Assembly (NCBI GenBank): GCA_902651635.1
Contig: CACRSC010000040.1
Coordinates: 93,232-157,231, forward strand
Reading direction: 5' to 3'
Origin: Mastigamoeba balamuthi
Lineage: Eukaryota; Evosea; Mastigamoebida; Mastigamoebidae
Length of the DNA stretch: 64,000 nt
The translations under genes were made by a program, and so were the position numbers. Position 1 is the first letter of the stretch. Each line of letters begins with the position of its first letter. This document shows positions 1 through 10,974 of this stretch, piece after piece. The notes beneath the pieces were generated by a model, which saw nothing but the letters and a program-made list of their open reading frames with translations, made no database searches and was not told the DNA's origin.

Positions 1-1123
1 GTTGACGATGACCGCCGGCGTGGCCGGGATGGAGTAGGTGCTCCGCCAGAACCCCAGCGTCGCCGCCGAGCTGAGGTAGAGGCTCGCGGCGCCGTAGCTC
101 GTCGTCTTGCAGGTGAGCGAGCTGCCCGAGGACTGGCGGTCCAGCGTCCTGTTGGTGCCAGCAAGCTCGAGGTTGAAGTCGCCAGAGGCGGACGTGGACG
201 TGATGATTGTCCACGTGCAGAGGGCCTCCCTGCCGGTACAGTTCATGGCCCTGAGGGGCACGTACGTCTCGGAGCTGTTATCAATCTGCAGCTCCCCGTC
301 TGCGTCGATGCCGAGGTACAGCGACGTGTTGGAGTAGAGCTGGAGGCTTATCAGCGTCGTCGATGACGTGTTGGACAGCGCAGCCACGGCGTTCCATGCG
401 ATGTCGCCCGTGCTGGTCGAGAAGAAGGCGTTGCCGCCGCAGTTGCCCAGCCAGTAGTTGGTGTCCTGTATGTAGGGCTTCACGGGGCCGGCGTCGGCGG
501 AGATCCACGTGGCGAGAGTGAGAGTGGAGGGCTTGTCGACGAGGCCCACGGTCCACCCGTCGTAGTTTGTGAACCACGAGGCGCAGTCGTAGTCAAAGGC
601 CTTGGCGTAGCCGATGTACTGGCCCCCTTGCTCGAACGACACCAGCGATGGGTTCGACAGCCCCGCCACCTTGTTGAACGAGCACTGGGAGAATGCAAAT
701 CGTTGGCCTATTTGGGGGGACTGCTATGTGGAGAAAAGTGTACCAGAGAGGAGTTCAGTGCGGACTGGACGACTGCCACGATTCTGCCTGAGCCCGTGCC
801 GTCGCTGCACAGAAAGTATCCTGGGTTCGCGGCCGGCATGATGGACACGTCGCTGGTGCCGTCGAGGGCGGCCACCTCGCGGAACATGAACTGTGCGTCC
901 GAGTAAACGCGCGTCGTCGCGTACACTGCTCAGGGGAGCCAAAAAAAGAGCGTGAAAAATGCCGTAAAAAAGGAGGAAGACCCGACGCACAGTCCTTGCA
1001 CGTGCCGCTGATGGCCGTGCGCATGGCCAGCGAGGTGTCTGATGCCGAGTTGTACTGCGTAAATACGGTTGCGCAGAGCACCGCAGGGGGCAGAATGAAC
1101 ACGAGGGCAGCAGTGAAGAGCAT
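1..1123 (-). CDS. Surface protein with AbfB-like beta-trefoil repeats, paralogue 1 (C-terminus outside the window)
   Basis: This is the first of five paralogues in the cluster. My exon model is 991-1123, 780-925 and 1-684 (open at the window edge); intron phases 1 and 0 keep the frame. Exon 1 encodes a signal peptide (MLFTAALVFILPPAVLCA) and a short QYNSASDTSLAMR segment. Exon 2 encodes an AQFMFREV...PGYFLCSD unit and exon 3 begins CSFNKVAGLSNPSLVSFEQGG. These units resemble the AbfB (CBM42) beta-trefoil pattern of F..V.GL...VSF...GYY, so a carbohydrate-binding ectodomain is likely but not shown. The reading frame is still open at base 1, where the paralogues approach their transmembrane segment; a PSI motif cannot be assessed. 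Introns start gtgcgt and gtggca. Confidence 0.75.
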
Positions 1124-1686
1124 TGTTGCCGCGAGTAAAAACTAATAAAATGTGGTGAGGAAAAAGAGGGCAGTGCGGGTTTCACAAATGGGCAGTGACA
1201 CGTGGTTGGCTGCCCTCCGATCTAGCGGTTTTCAGGTTAATATCTCACGAACATTAAGTATCGGGCACAGGTCTACGACCACAATGGGTTCCGTGAGGTG
1301 CTCCGCAAATTACTGATTGGCACCGCACTATCATGTGGTGGCAGTGCTGACTGAATCATTTCTTCTTTAGTAATCGCCAAACCCTGCGATTTTATCTGTA
1401 GGAGAGTGATCGTACCAGCAAACATCTTCCTTCCCCTCAGCCCAGCAGTGGCACTGCGTTTCGCAACTGGCCATTCATTGTTCTTTCATTTCTTCTTATT
1501 AGGTTATTGACAGTCACTGTGAGACGCAGACTCCACGGCGTGATCCTATGCTACCAGAACGTAGTAATACGTGCCACACCTCCTCAGGCGCTTTGATCCT
1601 TCTGGCTTCGAGGCGAGCAATAACGATATTTCACCACGATGATGGAGTGCCAATTATTCTGTATAAACGTGATAATACACTGTGTA
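1124..1686. other. Intergenic, no gene seen
   Basis: This 563-base gap lies between the start of paralogue 1 and the stop of paralogue 2. It must hold the promoter of paralogue 1 and the 3' end of paralogue 2. I see no coding exon, RNA gene or repeat in it. Confidence 0.5.
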
Positions 1687-3287
1687 TTAACGAGATGAGG
1701 GAATCTGAGAGCCACCTAGAGAGTCGGAATTCACATCATGAAAGCTTCCCATGCTCGGGCCGAGGGGAGGGGGAATCTGTGGTATTGCAAGCGACATTGC
1801 CCCAATGCTGATGTCCGCCTCGCATATCTGTGGCATCACCAGTGGCGGCAGTGAAAGCAGTGGTCCCGAGACACCGCTGCTGTTGCTGCCGGAAAGGGCA
1901 ACGCCAATGCTGCCCTGCATCCCGTTCATCTGAGTGATAACCGGAGACAACCCTGAGAGAGTGAGGTCTTTCGACGAGGCCTCAGCAGTGAAGTCGACAG
2001 AGGGCCCTTCAACTGGAATGTTGATCGTCGGCGGTGGCCGTTTGCGAAGCCTTCGTGCAGCCAGCACAGCGACAGTAACAACAACCAAGAGAGCTGCAAC
2101 ACCACCGACTAGCCCTCCCACCAGTGGGGCCACGATGCTCGTTGCCCTCGACGTTGTAATGACCGCTGGTGTGCTGGGGATGGTGTAGTTGCTCCGCCAG
2201 AACCCCAGGATCGCTGTAGAGCTGCGGTTGAGGATTGCGGCCCCATAGCTGGTTGTAGAGCATGTCAGGTTGCTGGCTGTCTGGCGTCCCAGCGTCCAAT
2301 TTGTGCTCGCCAGCTCGAGGTTGAAGTCGCCGGACGCCGAGGACATGACAATTGTCCACGTGCAGAGGCTCTCGAGAACACTGCAGTTGGTGGCCTTGAG
2401 GGACAGGGAGGCCACGGAGCTGTCGTCTACCTGACGCTCTCCATCGGCATCGATGCCGAAGTACAGAGACACATCGGAGAGAAGCTGAAGGCTGACCAGC
2501 GTCGTCGACGACGTGTTGGACAGCGCAGCCACCGCATTCCACTCGGTGTCGCCAGAGCTGGTCGTGAAGAAGGCGCTGCCGCCGCAGTTGCCCAGCCAGT
2601 AGCTGGTGTCCTGGATGTAGAGCCTCACGGGTCCGGCGTCCGCGGAGATCCACGTGGCGAGGGTGAGAGTGGAGGGCTTGTCGACGAGGCCCACAGTCCA
2701 CCCCGCGTAGTTGTAGTTTGTGAACCACGAGGCGCAGTCGTAGTCGTAGGCCTTGGCGTAGCCGATGTACTGGCCCCCCTGCTCAAACGACACCAGTGAG
2801 GGGTTCGACAGCCCCGCCACCTTGTTGAACGAGCACTGCGCCAAGACGAACACAGAGGCACTCAGTGAGCAAAACCCCGGACATAAATCTCTAATCAGAA
2901 ATGTGTACAAGTGCTGAGCCGAGTGCGGGCTGGACTGCCACGATTCTGCCCGAGCCCGTGCCGTCGCTGCACAGATAGTAGCCCGGGTTCGCTGCCGGCA
3001 TGATGGACACACCGCTGCCACCGTCGAGGGCGGGCACCTCGCGGAACATGAACTGCGCGTCCGAGTACACGCGAGGCGTCGCGTACACTGCGCCGGCAAC
3101 GTTTGAGAAAAATGAAATTCGGTAATCTCAACGCAAAATTGAGCTGCGCACAGTCCTTGCAGGCACTGCCACTTATTACCACGCGCATGGCCAGCGAGGT
3201 GTCCGAGGCCGAGTTGTATTGTGTGAACACGGTTGTGGCGAGCACTGCTGTCAGCAGGAGGGATGCGAGTGCTACAGTGCTCAACAT
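1687..3287 (-). CDS. Type I membrane protein with AbfB-like repeats, paralogue 2 (no PSI motif)
   Basis: Exons are 3152-3287, 2942-3087 and 1687-2835, giving about 476 residues. The first two introns have the same positions and phases (1, 0) as in all paralogues. The protein runs: signal peptide (MLSTVALASLLLTAVLA), AbfB-like beta-trefoil units, one transmembrane segment (VAPLVGGLVGG followed by a Val/Ala-rich stretch), a basic stop-transfer (RRLRKRPP) and a cytoplasmic tail rich in Ser, Gly and Pro. Unlike paralogues 3-5 it has no Cys-rich PSI motif and no third intron; the ectodomain reads straight into the membrane segment. It was either lost here or gained by the others. The tail is the longest of the family. 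Role unknown; a cell-surface receptor or adhesin is an inference. Confidence 0.8.
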
Positions 3288-4309
3288 CTCTGTGGTTTAG
3301 TGGAAGTGCGGGATTCATGAGTGAGGGTGAGGGAGGCAAGAGAGATTTGCAGCGCAAAATCAAGTATCTTCAGGGTATGTTCTCGGTGAGTCGTGAACAA
3401 TACAACCACCAGTATCCTCACGATCACCACCATTTTGGCTGATTAGAATAACTGAAGGTGGCTTAGTCCCACTGTTATTCAGCGGAATCCGGGAGTGCAG
3501 GCCCAAGCTAACAGCACTCGGCAGATACCGTGGTATTGGAAGTGCAACGTCATCAATTGGACAATAGACTTTGCCTGATTCGCTATGGGCGTGTGCTGGA
3601 AATGTGCAGGATGTCACCCACTGATCTTCTTGGTCCGATTTTGTGCACCTGGAGTCGGCACTTCAATTCGGATTGATGCTCTCCTGTCTGATACCATTTG
3701 CGGTCTTCGTGGTCCTGCAACTGGAAGGGATTTCGAGTGGGTTACTGTGGCTGAACCACATTCCAATTCTGTAACATTTCTCCTCCTGTAAGCCACCAGA
3801 CTTGTTCAGATGTGCATCACAATACATCAATTGACAATCTCACACAGTCAGTGGATGACACCTGCACGGTGAGCTCAGAGCTTGCCAGCACCAGTAAAGA
3901 AGGCAATCAGTGCAGCTTCCAATTTCTGCGGAAAGAACCACTGATGCTGTGGCATCAGTAGTCACTTTTGGCAAGACACACATGACGTTAATCTCAGGCA
4001 GAAACCGGGAGAAAAAGTGGCTGACCGGCACTGGGTTGAACCCAGACTATTCAGCCCCTTTAATGCCATTTTGTGAATTGTTCGATTGTGAAAAACGGAA
4101 AAAAAACATTTTCGAAAATCTCTGTCGTGGAAATGACGTGGAGTAGGAGACTTGTCGACGGAGCAACTACCTCTACCGCCCCGTGGCTATCAGCCCTCCA
4201 CTACAATGCGCCGACCCCCAGTAACAATGGCCAGTGGGGTGCTCGAAAGGAGATGCAATTTGTTTTTGTTTTATGAAGTGCTTCAGCATAGGCATTGTAT
4301 GTTGCATCC
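3288..4309. other. Intergenic, no gene seen
   Basis: About 1 kb lies between the start of paralogue 2 and the stop of the M6 protease gene. Short open frames occur on both strands, but none has a recognisable domain, a signal peptide or consistent splice sites. A TCAATTGA motif occurs near 3827-3834. Confidence 0.45.
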
Positions 4310-7300
4310 CTAGAGGGCCAGGAGAGAGGCTGCCAGGACTGCCACAGAGGCGCTCAGAGCAGCGGCAGAGGACGAGAACGAAGACGACGTCTCCGTGCCG
4401 CTCTTTGCCTGCTCTCCCGACGTGGCAGAGCCGTGGGACAGCGTCTCGCTTGTGCTGCTGCGCGCCTTGCTCGAGGCGACCGGCGTGAGCGACACCGCGC
4501 TCGTCTCGTTGCTCAGAGCCGACGAGGACTCGGCCACTGGTGCCTGGGGCGTGGGCGCCACGCACTGGACCCTTACGTCGTCGATGTAGAACCTGCCCTT
4601 GGACACCCAGTCCCAGATGATGTACATCGACTGGGCCCCGTTGGGCGCCACCGTCGCCGTGTTGTCCCCGACGGCGGCCATGAGCCAGTCGGACGACGGG
4701 TAGCCCAGCGCGTTCCACGCGAGGCCCCAGAAGACCGTCTGGGCCACGGAACTGCAGCCGGCGGGTGCCGATGCCTGCGAGGGCCCAAAGACGAACGAGA
4801 TGGAGACGTTGGTGCAGCCCGAGACGTTGAAGCCGACGGGGACCGCGAGGTTGTTGTGGCAGTGGTCGGGGTCGAATGTCAGGGCGTTGCCGCTCGCCGA
4901 CCCGCAGACGTCCGAGGGTCGCGCGCAGAGGACGTTGGACCACGACGCAGGCTCGACGGTCTCGAGCGAGTCGGACCACGGGAGGCCCAGCAGCCCCAGG
5001 CGCCTCGGCGCCACCAGCAGCGCGGCGGGGCTCGCGGAGGGCGTCGACCAGTCGTAGTAGATCCACACGGTCCCCGCGTACACAACGGCCCCTGCAGGGC
5101 CCGTCGACACGAACGTCACGGGGCCCTTGGTGACGCTGCCCGAGTAGAGGAAGTAGATGTCGCCGCTCTGCGTGAGGACCGCCTGGAACGTGAGGGCTGC
5201 GGTGTTCCACTGCACTGCATAGCACTGCTGCCCTGCCGCTCCGAACTGCGCTGTGCACGCAAAGCTCCGGACCAGCGCCGAAGTTGCCGCGGCACCGCCT
5301 GAGTACGGCGCGATGGTGGGGTTCTTGCCGCCGCCGTTGATTGCGAGGTTGATGGACACGAAGTTGATGAACCCCTGCAAGGGTAATCGACGTAAGAAAT
5401 TGAGTGAAAACCTATCACGAATGATGTCACGCACTGCTGCGCCGATGAACGCCTTTGTGTAGTCAGCACCACCGAAGTTGAACGCGAATGGCAACTCCAC
5501 GGTGCCGAAGCCGTTGCGGAACGTGACGTTGGCCGCCGTGCTGTCCATGGGGACAAGAGAGAGGCCGAACTTCTCGATGAAGCTGTACTCCCTCGTCGGC
5601 GGCGCAATTCCGCCCTGGCCCCACACGCACGACCCACACCCGGTGTCCGTCCACGGCTTCACAGATGCCTCGAGGGTCCGCGTGTTGACGCTGGCGCTGA
5701 ACGAGACGCAGGACGCCGACTCGTTGTCGAGCAGTGTGTTGGGCATCACAGTGCTGTCGTTGGCCCCGCAGTACATCGACTGGCTCGCGCCGTTCGAGAG
5801 CACGTCGTTGGCGGACTTGATCTCAAGGGGAGTCGTCTGGTTCCTCCGAAGCAGCTTCATGATGACGCTGGCTGCACTCACGCGCGTCGACTCGGGGGCC
5901 GCGGCCTCGTTGATGTGCCACACAATCACACCGCTGCCCGGAGTGTACTTGTCGCAGCCCACCTGCTGCCTGTTCTCCACGAGGAAGTACTCGCCGATTC
6001 CACTGTGGGCCTTTGCCGTCCCCCACTCCCAGTCGACGCCGTTGGGGTTGGCGCCGAACTGCAGCACCTGCGGAGCGTGAGGTCATTTTGACTTCAATTT
6101 GTGTTCCAAAAATGTTGACGCACTGCATTGCGGTCCAGGGCGGCCGGCTTGAGCGTGAATGAGGCGGTGTCCGCCGCGGACACAACTGTGGGAGTGAGCC
6201 ACCCCTGCACTGTAGTGTCAGCACTCGGGGAAGCAGTGACGTTGAGGCACGCACGAGGTAGCTGCGGAGGAACGGGGAGATCATTCCGGGGTTGTTGCCG
6301 TTGTTGTTCCAGCAGCCGATGTCCATCAGGCAGTAGTAGCCCACGAAGCTGTTGCCGCTGTCCTGGTCGTAGACGTCGAGCAGGCCCAGCGTGTGGCCGA
6401 GCTCGTGCGAGATGGTGCCGATGTGGAACGGCTCTGTGCAGTCGCCCACGTTCTCTCCGATGACCACGTGCTCCCCGAACGCCACCCCCTGCGCCTCGAC
6501 ACGCAGCCCAGCGCCCAGCTGCATGAACGCCCACACGTTGGGGCACCGCGCGATACCGGCGGCCGTCAGCCCCGAGTTCTCTCCGCCGGCGACGACGAGG
6601 ACGACGTGCAGCTCCGAGCCGTCGATGAGGCCGTCGGCGTTGAGGTCGAACGACTCGAGGTCGAGGAACTCGGCCGCGGCCAGCAGAGCGCCGCGCTGCA
6701 CGCAGTCGTAGTCGGTGTTCCTGCCCGTCTTGGAGCGGTTGAGCCACGCGCAGTTGACCGTCACGGGGCCGATGACGCCGTCGTTGGCGTCGCCCGAGGT
6801 CTCCGGGGCGACGGAGAACTGAAACTTCCCGTCGGACTGTATTGCGTAGTACGAGTTCACCGTGTCGCCCTCTGTCGAGCTCGCGTTGAACACCTTCCGC
6901 AGGATGCTGGCGTGCGCGTGTGAGCTCGCTGCTCGCTCCTGAGGGCGGTCTGGGAGGGGAGAGTGCGCACTGCTCCTTGGTGCCGGCGCGCGTGGCGTAG
7001 TCCGGGTACTGCACGAGCACAACCACCAGTGGCTCCGTCGCGCGGGTCTTGGCGCGCCGGGAGACAGAGGCTGAGAGGTCCTGGGCGAAGCGCGCTCTCT
7101 TGGCGTTGGCCTCTGCATCCCAGCTGTCGGGCATCGTCGCGGGGCTGTTTGCTGCCTGCTGCTCCGCTTGCCTCCGCGTCCTCAGGGGCTCCGCGGGCTG
7201 CCCGCTGCGGTCAAAGTACGACGGCGTGCCGTCGTCGTGCACGTAGACCCTCCTGCCTTCCGCGTCGACGTAGCGAGTCCCCGTGACTGTCGGTGGCAAA

Positions 7301-7512
7301 CCCGAGGAGTTAACTAAGAGCCAAGCAACACAATGAGCTGAGAGCTGCAGGAGTGCCGTACACTCGTCTCCAGTGGCCCAAACGCGCAGGGCTGTGCCGT
7401 CCTCGAGGGGCAGGTCGTAGGGACCGGGGAACGCAGGCACAGCTGCGACGAGTGCCGCTGAGGCGCAGAGGAGCAGCAGCAGCGCGCCGAGTGGGTGCTG
7501 ACGTTGTTGCAT
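4310..7512 (-). CDS. Secreted M6-family (immune inhibitor A-like) zinc metalloprotease with GPI-like C-terminus
   Basis: My exon model is 6971-7512, 6255-6906, 6124-6204, 5435-6067 and 4310-5374, giving about 990 residues with all phases matching. The N-terminus is a signal peptide (LGALLLLLCASAALVAA), followed by a propeptide with the family's DGT...GDE motif. The zinc site is HELGHTLGLLDVYD (HExxHxxGxxD), followed by the VIVWHINE block typical of M6 peptidases. Downstream lie a NFGGADYTKAF...GFINF module and a jelly-roll-like region. The C-terminus is Ser/Ala-rich and ends in a short hydrophobic stretch without a basic tail, as in GPI-anchor signals. Introns begin gtgcgc or gtgcgt. The last intron (5375-5434) is 60 nt and in frame. 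The gene sits inside the surface-protein cluster, so a role in processing surface or prey proteins is plausible but inferred. Confidence 0.88.
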
Positions 7513-8439
7513 TGTGTTACCCAGTGCTCCAGTGGAGTCGCTGCGCTTGGCTCGAAGGTGTCAACAAAATGAACCAGCCGGCATATCGGTGCGATTAAAT
7601 AGTCACCCGAGTGGACAATGCGGGCCTCAATTACACTGCTGTTCTGGAACATGGGCCCAAATGCGGTCAGAGGGCATTGCCCGAGCGCCGTGGAATGCGA
7701 GGTGTTCTGATGTGCATTCGCTCGGTGCAGCGACTCGATGGCAATCCCCCACGTGTATTCCTCTGAGCGGGAGCGTTGCTGAGGAACTGTACTGCCCCTG
7801 AACCAGTGGAGTCTCCCTAGCAAGCGAATTGTCCACGCGAGTTCAACTGAGAACATGTGGAGGTGCACTCGAAGAGCACACAAAATGCACATCACCCAGG
7901 AAGCTGGGAGTTGGCCCGGCGCAGATGGATTGCAAGGCTCATTGAGTCTCTCCCAGTGGTAAGCGTGTATGTCACGAGGGCCAGTGCGAGACTGAGGAAG
8001 CACTACGTGGCCCCCAATGTGGAGGTTCAGAAGACCCCAGAGGGCATCGACGTGCATTTGTCCACAATTCGTTGCCGTGCCGAAAGATCTCCTCGGGGCC
8101 GAGCCAAACCGGACTTCCTATTCGGGTCCCAGCTCGGGTTGGTCATCTTCTTTGTCTCGGGGTGCGAGGACTGCCGGGCGTTCCCCGTTGATGTGTCTGT
8201 TTCTCACTTGGGCCTCTGCCATCTCCCACGGCACATGCAGCCAGAGGGCGCGTGACTGCGGTCTCAGCCCGGCAGATTCAGAGCGCCGCCTGCTGAGCCC
8301 CAGTGCCGCCAGCCCGTGCTCGCTGGTGGAACCAATTTGAACCTGTGGCAGCACTTTGGTGGACCGCAGTCGAGGATGGCCTTGGCCGACTTTATTATCA
8401 TGTCTTACAACATGGGTGTTCTGGCGCCTAGCGGGCCAC
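7513..8439. other. Intergenic, no gene seen
   Basis: A 927-base gap between the M6 protease start and the stop of paralogue 3, both on the minus strand. It should hold the protease promoter. I see no supported exon, RNA gene or repeat. Confidence 0.45.
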
Positions 8440-10208
8440 TCACTGCTGCGTGAGCGTGTCGTCTGAGAACAGGGACACGGGCTGCACCATCTCCGCCGAC
8501 ACCGTCTGCGCACTTGTCGCTGCGTAGCTCAGAGTCGTCACGAAGACCGTCGCCACCCCCGGGGGCACCGCCATGACGTCCGAGCCGCTGCTGCGGGTCC
8601 CGTTGGCCGCCGAGACGCTACCGGGCATTGGGGCCGTCGTCCCCAGCGAGGCGAAGTCGAGAGCCGTGAAGACCCCTGGCGCCTCCAACTCCACCGGGAG
8701 GTTGACGACCGCGGGAGCTCTTCCGCGGACGCCCCGCGTGACCAGCGCCGCAGCGACGACGACCGCGGAGAGCACCGCGAGCCCCCCGACGATGCCCCCG
8801 ACCAGCGGGGCCACCAGGCTGGCCTTCCCGCTGCCGTGGCTCCCGCGCGGAGGCCTGCGGTGCCCGTGAGACTGCGCAAGAGGGGCCGGAAGTGGGGACC
8901 GCGCACGCCGGAGCCACGCAGGTGTTGAAGAGCCACTGGGACGCCGAGCAGTTGGAGGGCCGCGCCGCAGTGCCCTCGGAGCAGACGCCCGTGTCGGCGC
9001 ACCAGCCGCACGGCAGGGGCGCCGTGGCGCAGGTCCTGCAGAGCTTGTAGTTGGCGCAGCTGCCGGGCGCCGCTGCCTCCTCGCTGGAGCTGTTGTCGGC
9101 GGGGGCGACGACCTCCGGGGTGTTGGGGATGTCGTAGGCGACGCGCCAGAGCCCCAGCGTGGCGCCCTGGCCGAGGCGGACGACCGCGGCGCCGGCGGTG
9201 GCCCCGGGGCACTGGGGCGTCGTGCTGTTGGCCTGCACGTCGAGCGTCCAGTTGCCGCCGGCCACGCGGAGGCTCAGGACGCCGGATGTCTCGCTCTGGG
9301 GGACATCCACGGCCCACGTGCAGTCGCTGGGGCGTGCGCGGCAGTCGGACAGCGTCGCAGGAGCACTGGTGCCGTTGCGGCTCTGCGGGGCTGCCAGGAA
9401 CAGCGAACTGTTGGCGACCAGTCGCAGGCTGAAGGCCGCCGCCGACTTAGCGCTCGCATCGAGGGCGGGGACCGCGTCCCACGCCGTCGTGTCGCCGTAG
9501 CTGTTCAGGAAGGCGACGGCGCCGTGGCAGCTGCCCAGGGAGCTGCTCGTGTGCTGCAGGTAGATCTGCACGGGACCGCTGTCCGAGGTGACCCACGTGG
9601 CGAGCGAGGGGAACGCGGGCCTGGAGACGAGGCCCACGGTCCAGCCGGGCTTGCCGTCGAACCACACAGCGCAGTCGTAGTCGTAGGCCTTGGCGTAGCC
9701 GATGTACCTGCCCCCCTGCTCAAACGACACCAGCGACGGGTTCGACAGCCCCGCCACCTTCTTGAACGAGCACTGTGCAGCGCCAGCGCAGCAGTGAGAA
9801 GAAGGCGGGACAGAATGGGCAGAACGGAACGGGGGAATGAGGCGGACCAGAGCTGCAGAGGGCGGAGAAATCAGAGCCACCAGTCGGCCGCTTCGGTCCG
9901 CGTCGTCGCAGATGTAGTAGCCCGGGTTGGCAGAGGGCGTCAGGGAGACACCCCCGCTGCCGTCGAGCGCGGGGACCTCGCGGAACATGAACTGCGCGTC
10001 GGAGTAGAGGCGCTTTGTCGCGTACACTGCGCGGGTGCTGCTGAGTTGCGTGCAACGCCCAGTGCTCACAGTCTCTGCAGGAGCCACCGATGACGACGCG
10101 CATCGCGAGGGAGGTGTCCGCGGCCGAGTGGTACTGCGTGAACATGGAGCACATCGCAGCGGCGGGCAGCAGCGCCAGCACGTAGGCGACTGGATATCTG
10201 CACTTCAT
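8440..10208 (-). CDS. Type I membrane protein with AbfB-like repeats and PSI motif, paralogue 3
   Basis: Exons are 10070-10208, 9881-10026, 8907-9772 and 8440-8854 (about 521 residues, phases 1, 0, 2). A signal peptide (VLALLPAAAMC) precedes QYHSAADTSLAMRVV, the AQFMFREVPALDGSGG unit and the CSFKKVAGLSNPSLVSFEQGG unit, read as AbfB-like beta-trefoil repeats. Before the membrane lies a PSI-like motif, CANYKLCRTC...CGWC...C. Exon 4 encodes the membrane segment (SLVAPLVGGIVGG...) and a tail carrying the family motif VNLPVE. Donor sites are gtgagc, gtggct and gtgcgc. For exon 4 I chose the acceptor giving a one-base carry-over (8854), because the nearer upstream AG breaks the frame. It is transcribed away from paralogue 4 across a 766-base gap. 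Confidence 0.82.
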
Positions 10209-10974
10209 AGCGGGAGAGGAGGAATGCGGTCCTCTGATGAAAACGGAGTCTGTCTTTGATCTCGAGGCAGGCTTGCAAAACCCTGGGACCTCCTATGAAG
10301 CAGCCACGCGGCAGACATATCTTGCGAAAACCGAGCGAAAACAGCAGTTCGTGTGGTGAAGCCGAGGATGGGATGAGTGTTGGAATCACTTTGAGGCGGT
10401 GTACCATTGGGTTGTCACCTGGGGATTCATAACGCCGAGACCTGAAGTTGCCAATGCACGGGCGCCCACGTTCAGTTCCTCAGCAATGGGGATGCCGCCT
10501 TCGTATGGGAATTCGCAGAACGACCTGGAATACCCTCGTTTTCCAAGCATTCTCAGTGGTGCTGCCAGAAATGGTGTGAAATGCACCATCGGTCTTGGGC
10601 CGCGTTTTCCTCCTGCAGGCAGCTGAGCTCTCCTCGCCCGGAGGCTGTGGGCGCGTGTGTGCTTCATGCTGGTCCGAACTGTTTTCGTGGTCACGGGACA
10701 TCGACGTGCAATGCAACAATTCGAGCCGAGAGAAAAGAACTTTGTGTCCCATCGAACATCCGGGGCTTTCGTCCACTTGTCCACTGTAACTTCGCCGGCT
10801 GTCCCCTTGCCGAACCTGGCATTAATCCGCCGGCAGGAGATTCTCTGTCGGCAAGACTGACGCAGCCAGCGCCATCTGGCAGCGCGTCGATATCGACACA
10901 TTCCCAATTGAGCTCCTCCTTGTGTACACTCCACTCACACCAGCACTGCCTCTGTCCGGGTCTGTTCTGCAGCA
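10209..10974. promoter_or_regulatory. Shared divergent intergenic region between paralogues 3 and 4
   Basis: This 766-base region separates two head-to-head paralogues and so must contain both promoters. I see no TATA-like box at a fixed distance and no coding exon. It is the only divergent pair in the surface-protein cluster. Confidence 0.45.

Noticed and set aside
3985-4062. A possible second tRNA (GGGTTGAACCC looks like a T arm).
   Set aside because: No matching acceptor stem, D arm or anticodon stem at the right distances.
7250-7375. An additional intron in exon 1 of the protease after GDE.
   Set aside because: The gtgtac donor is present, but every nearby acceptor gives a wrong phase or a stop; the frame is open without splicing.
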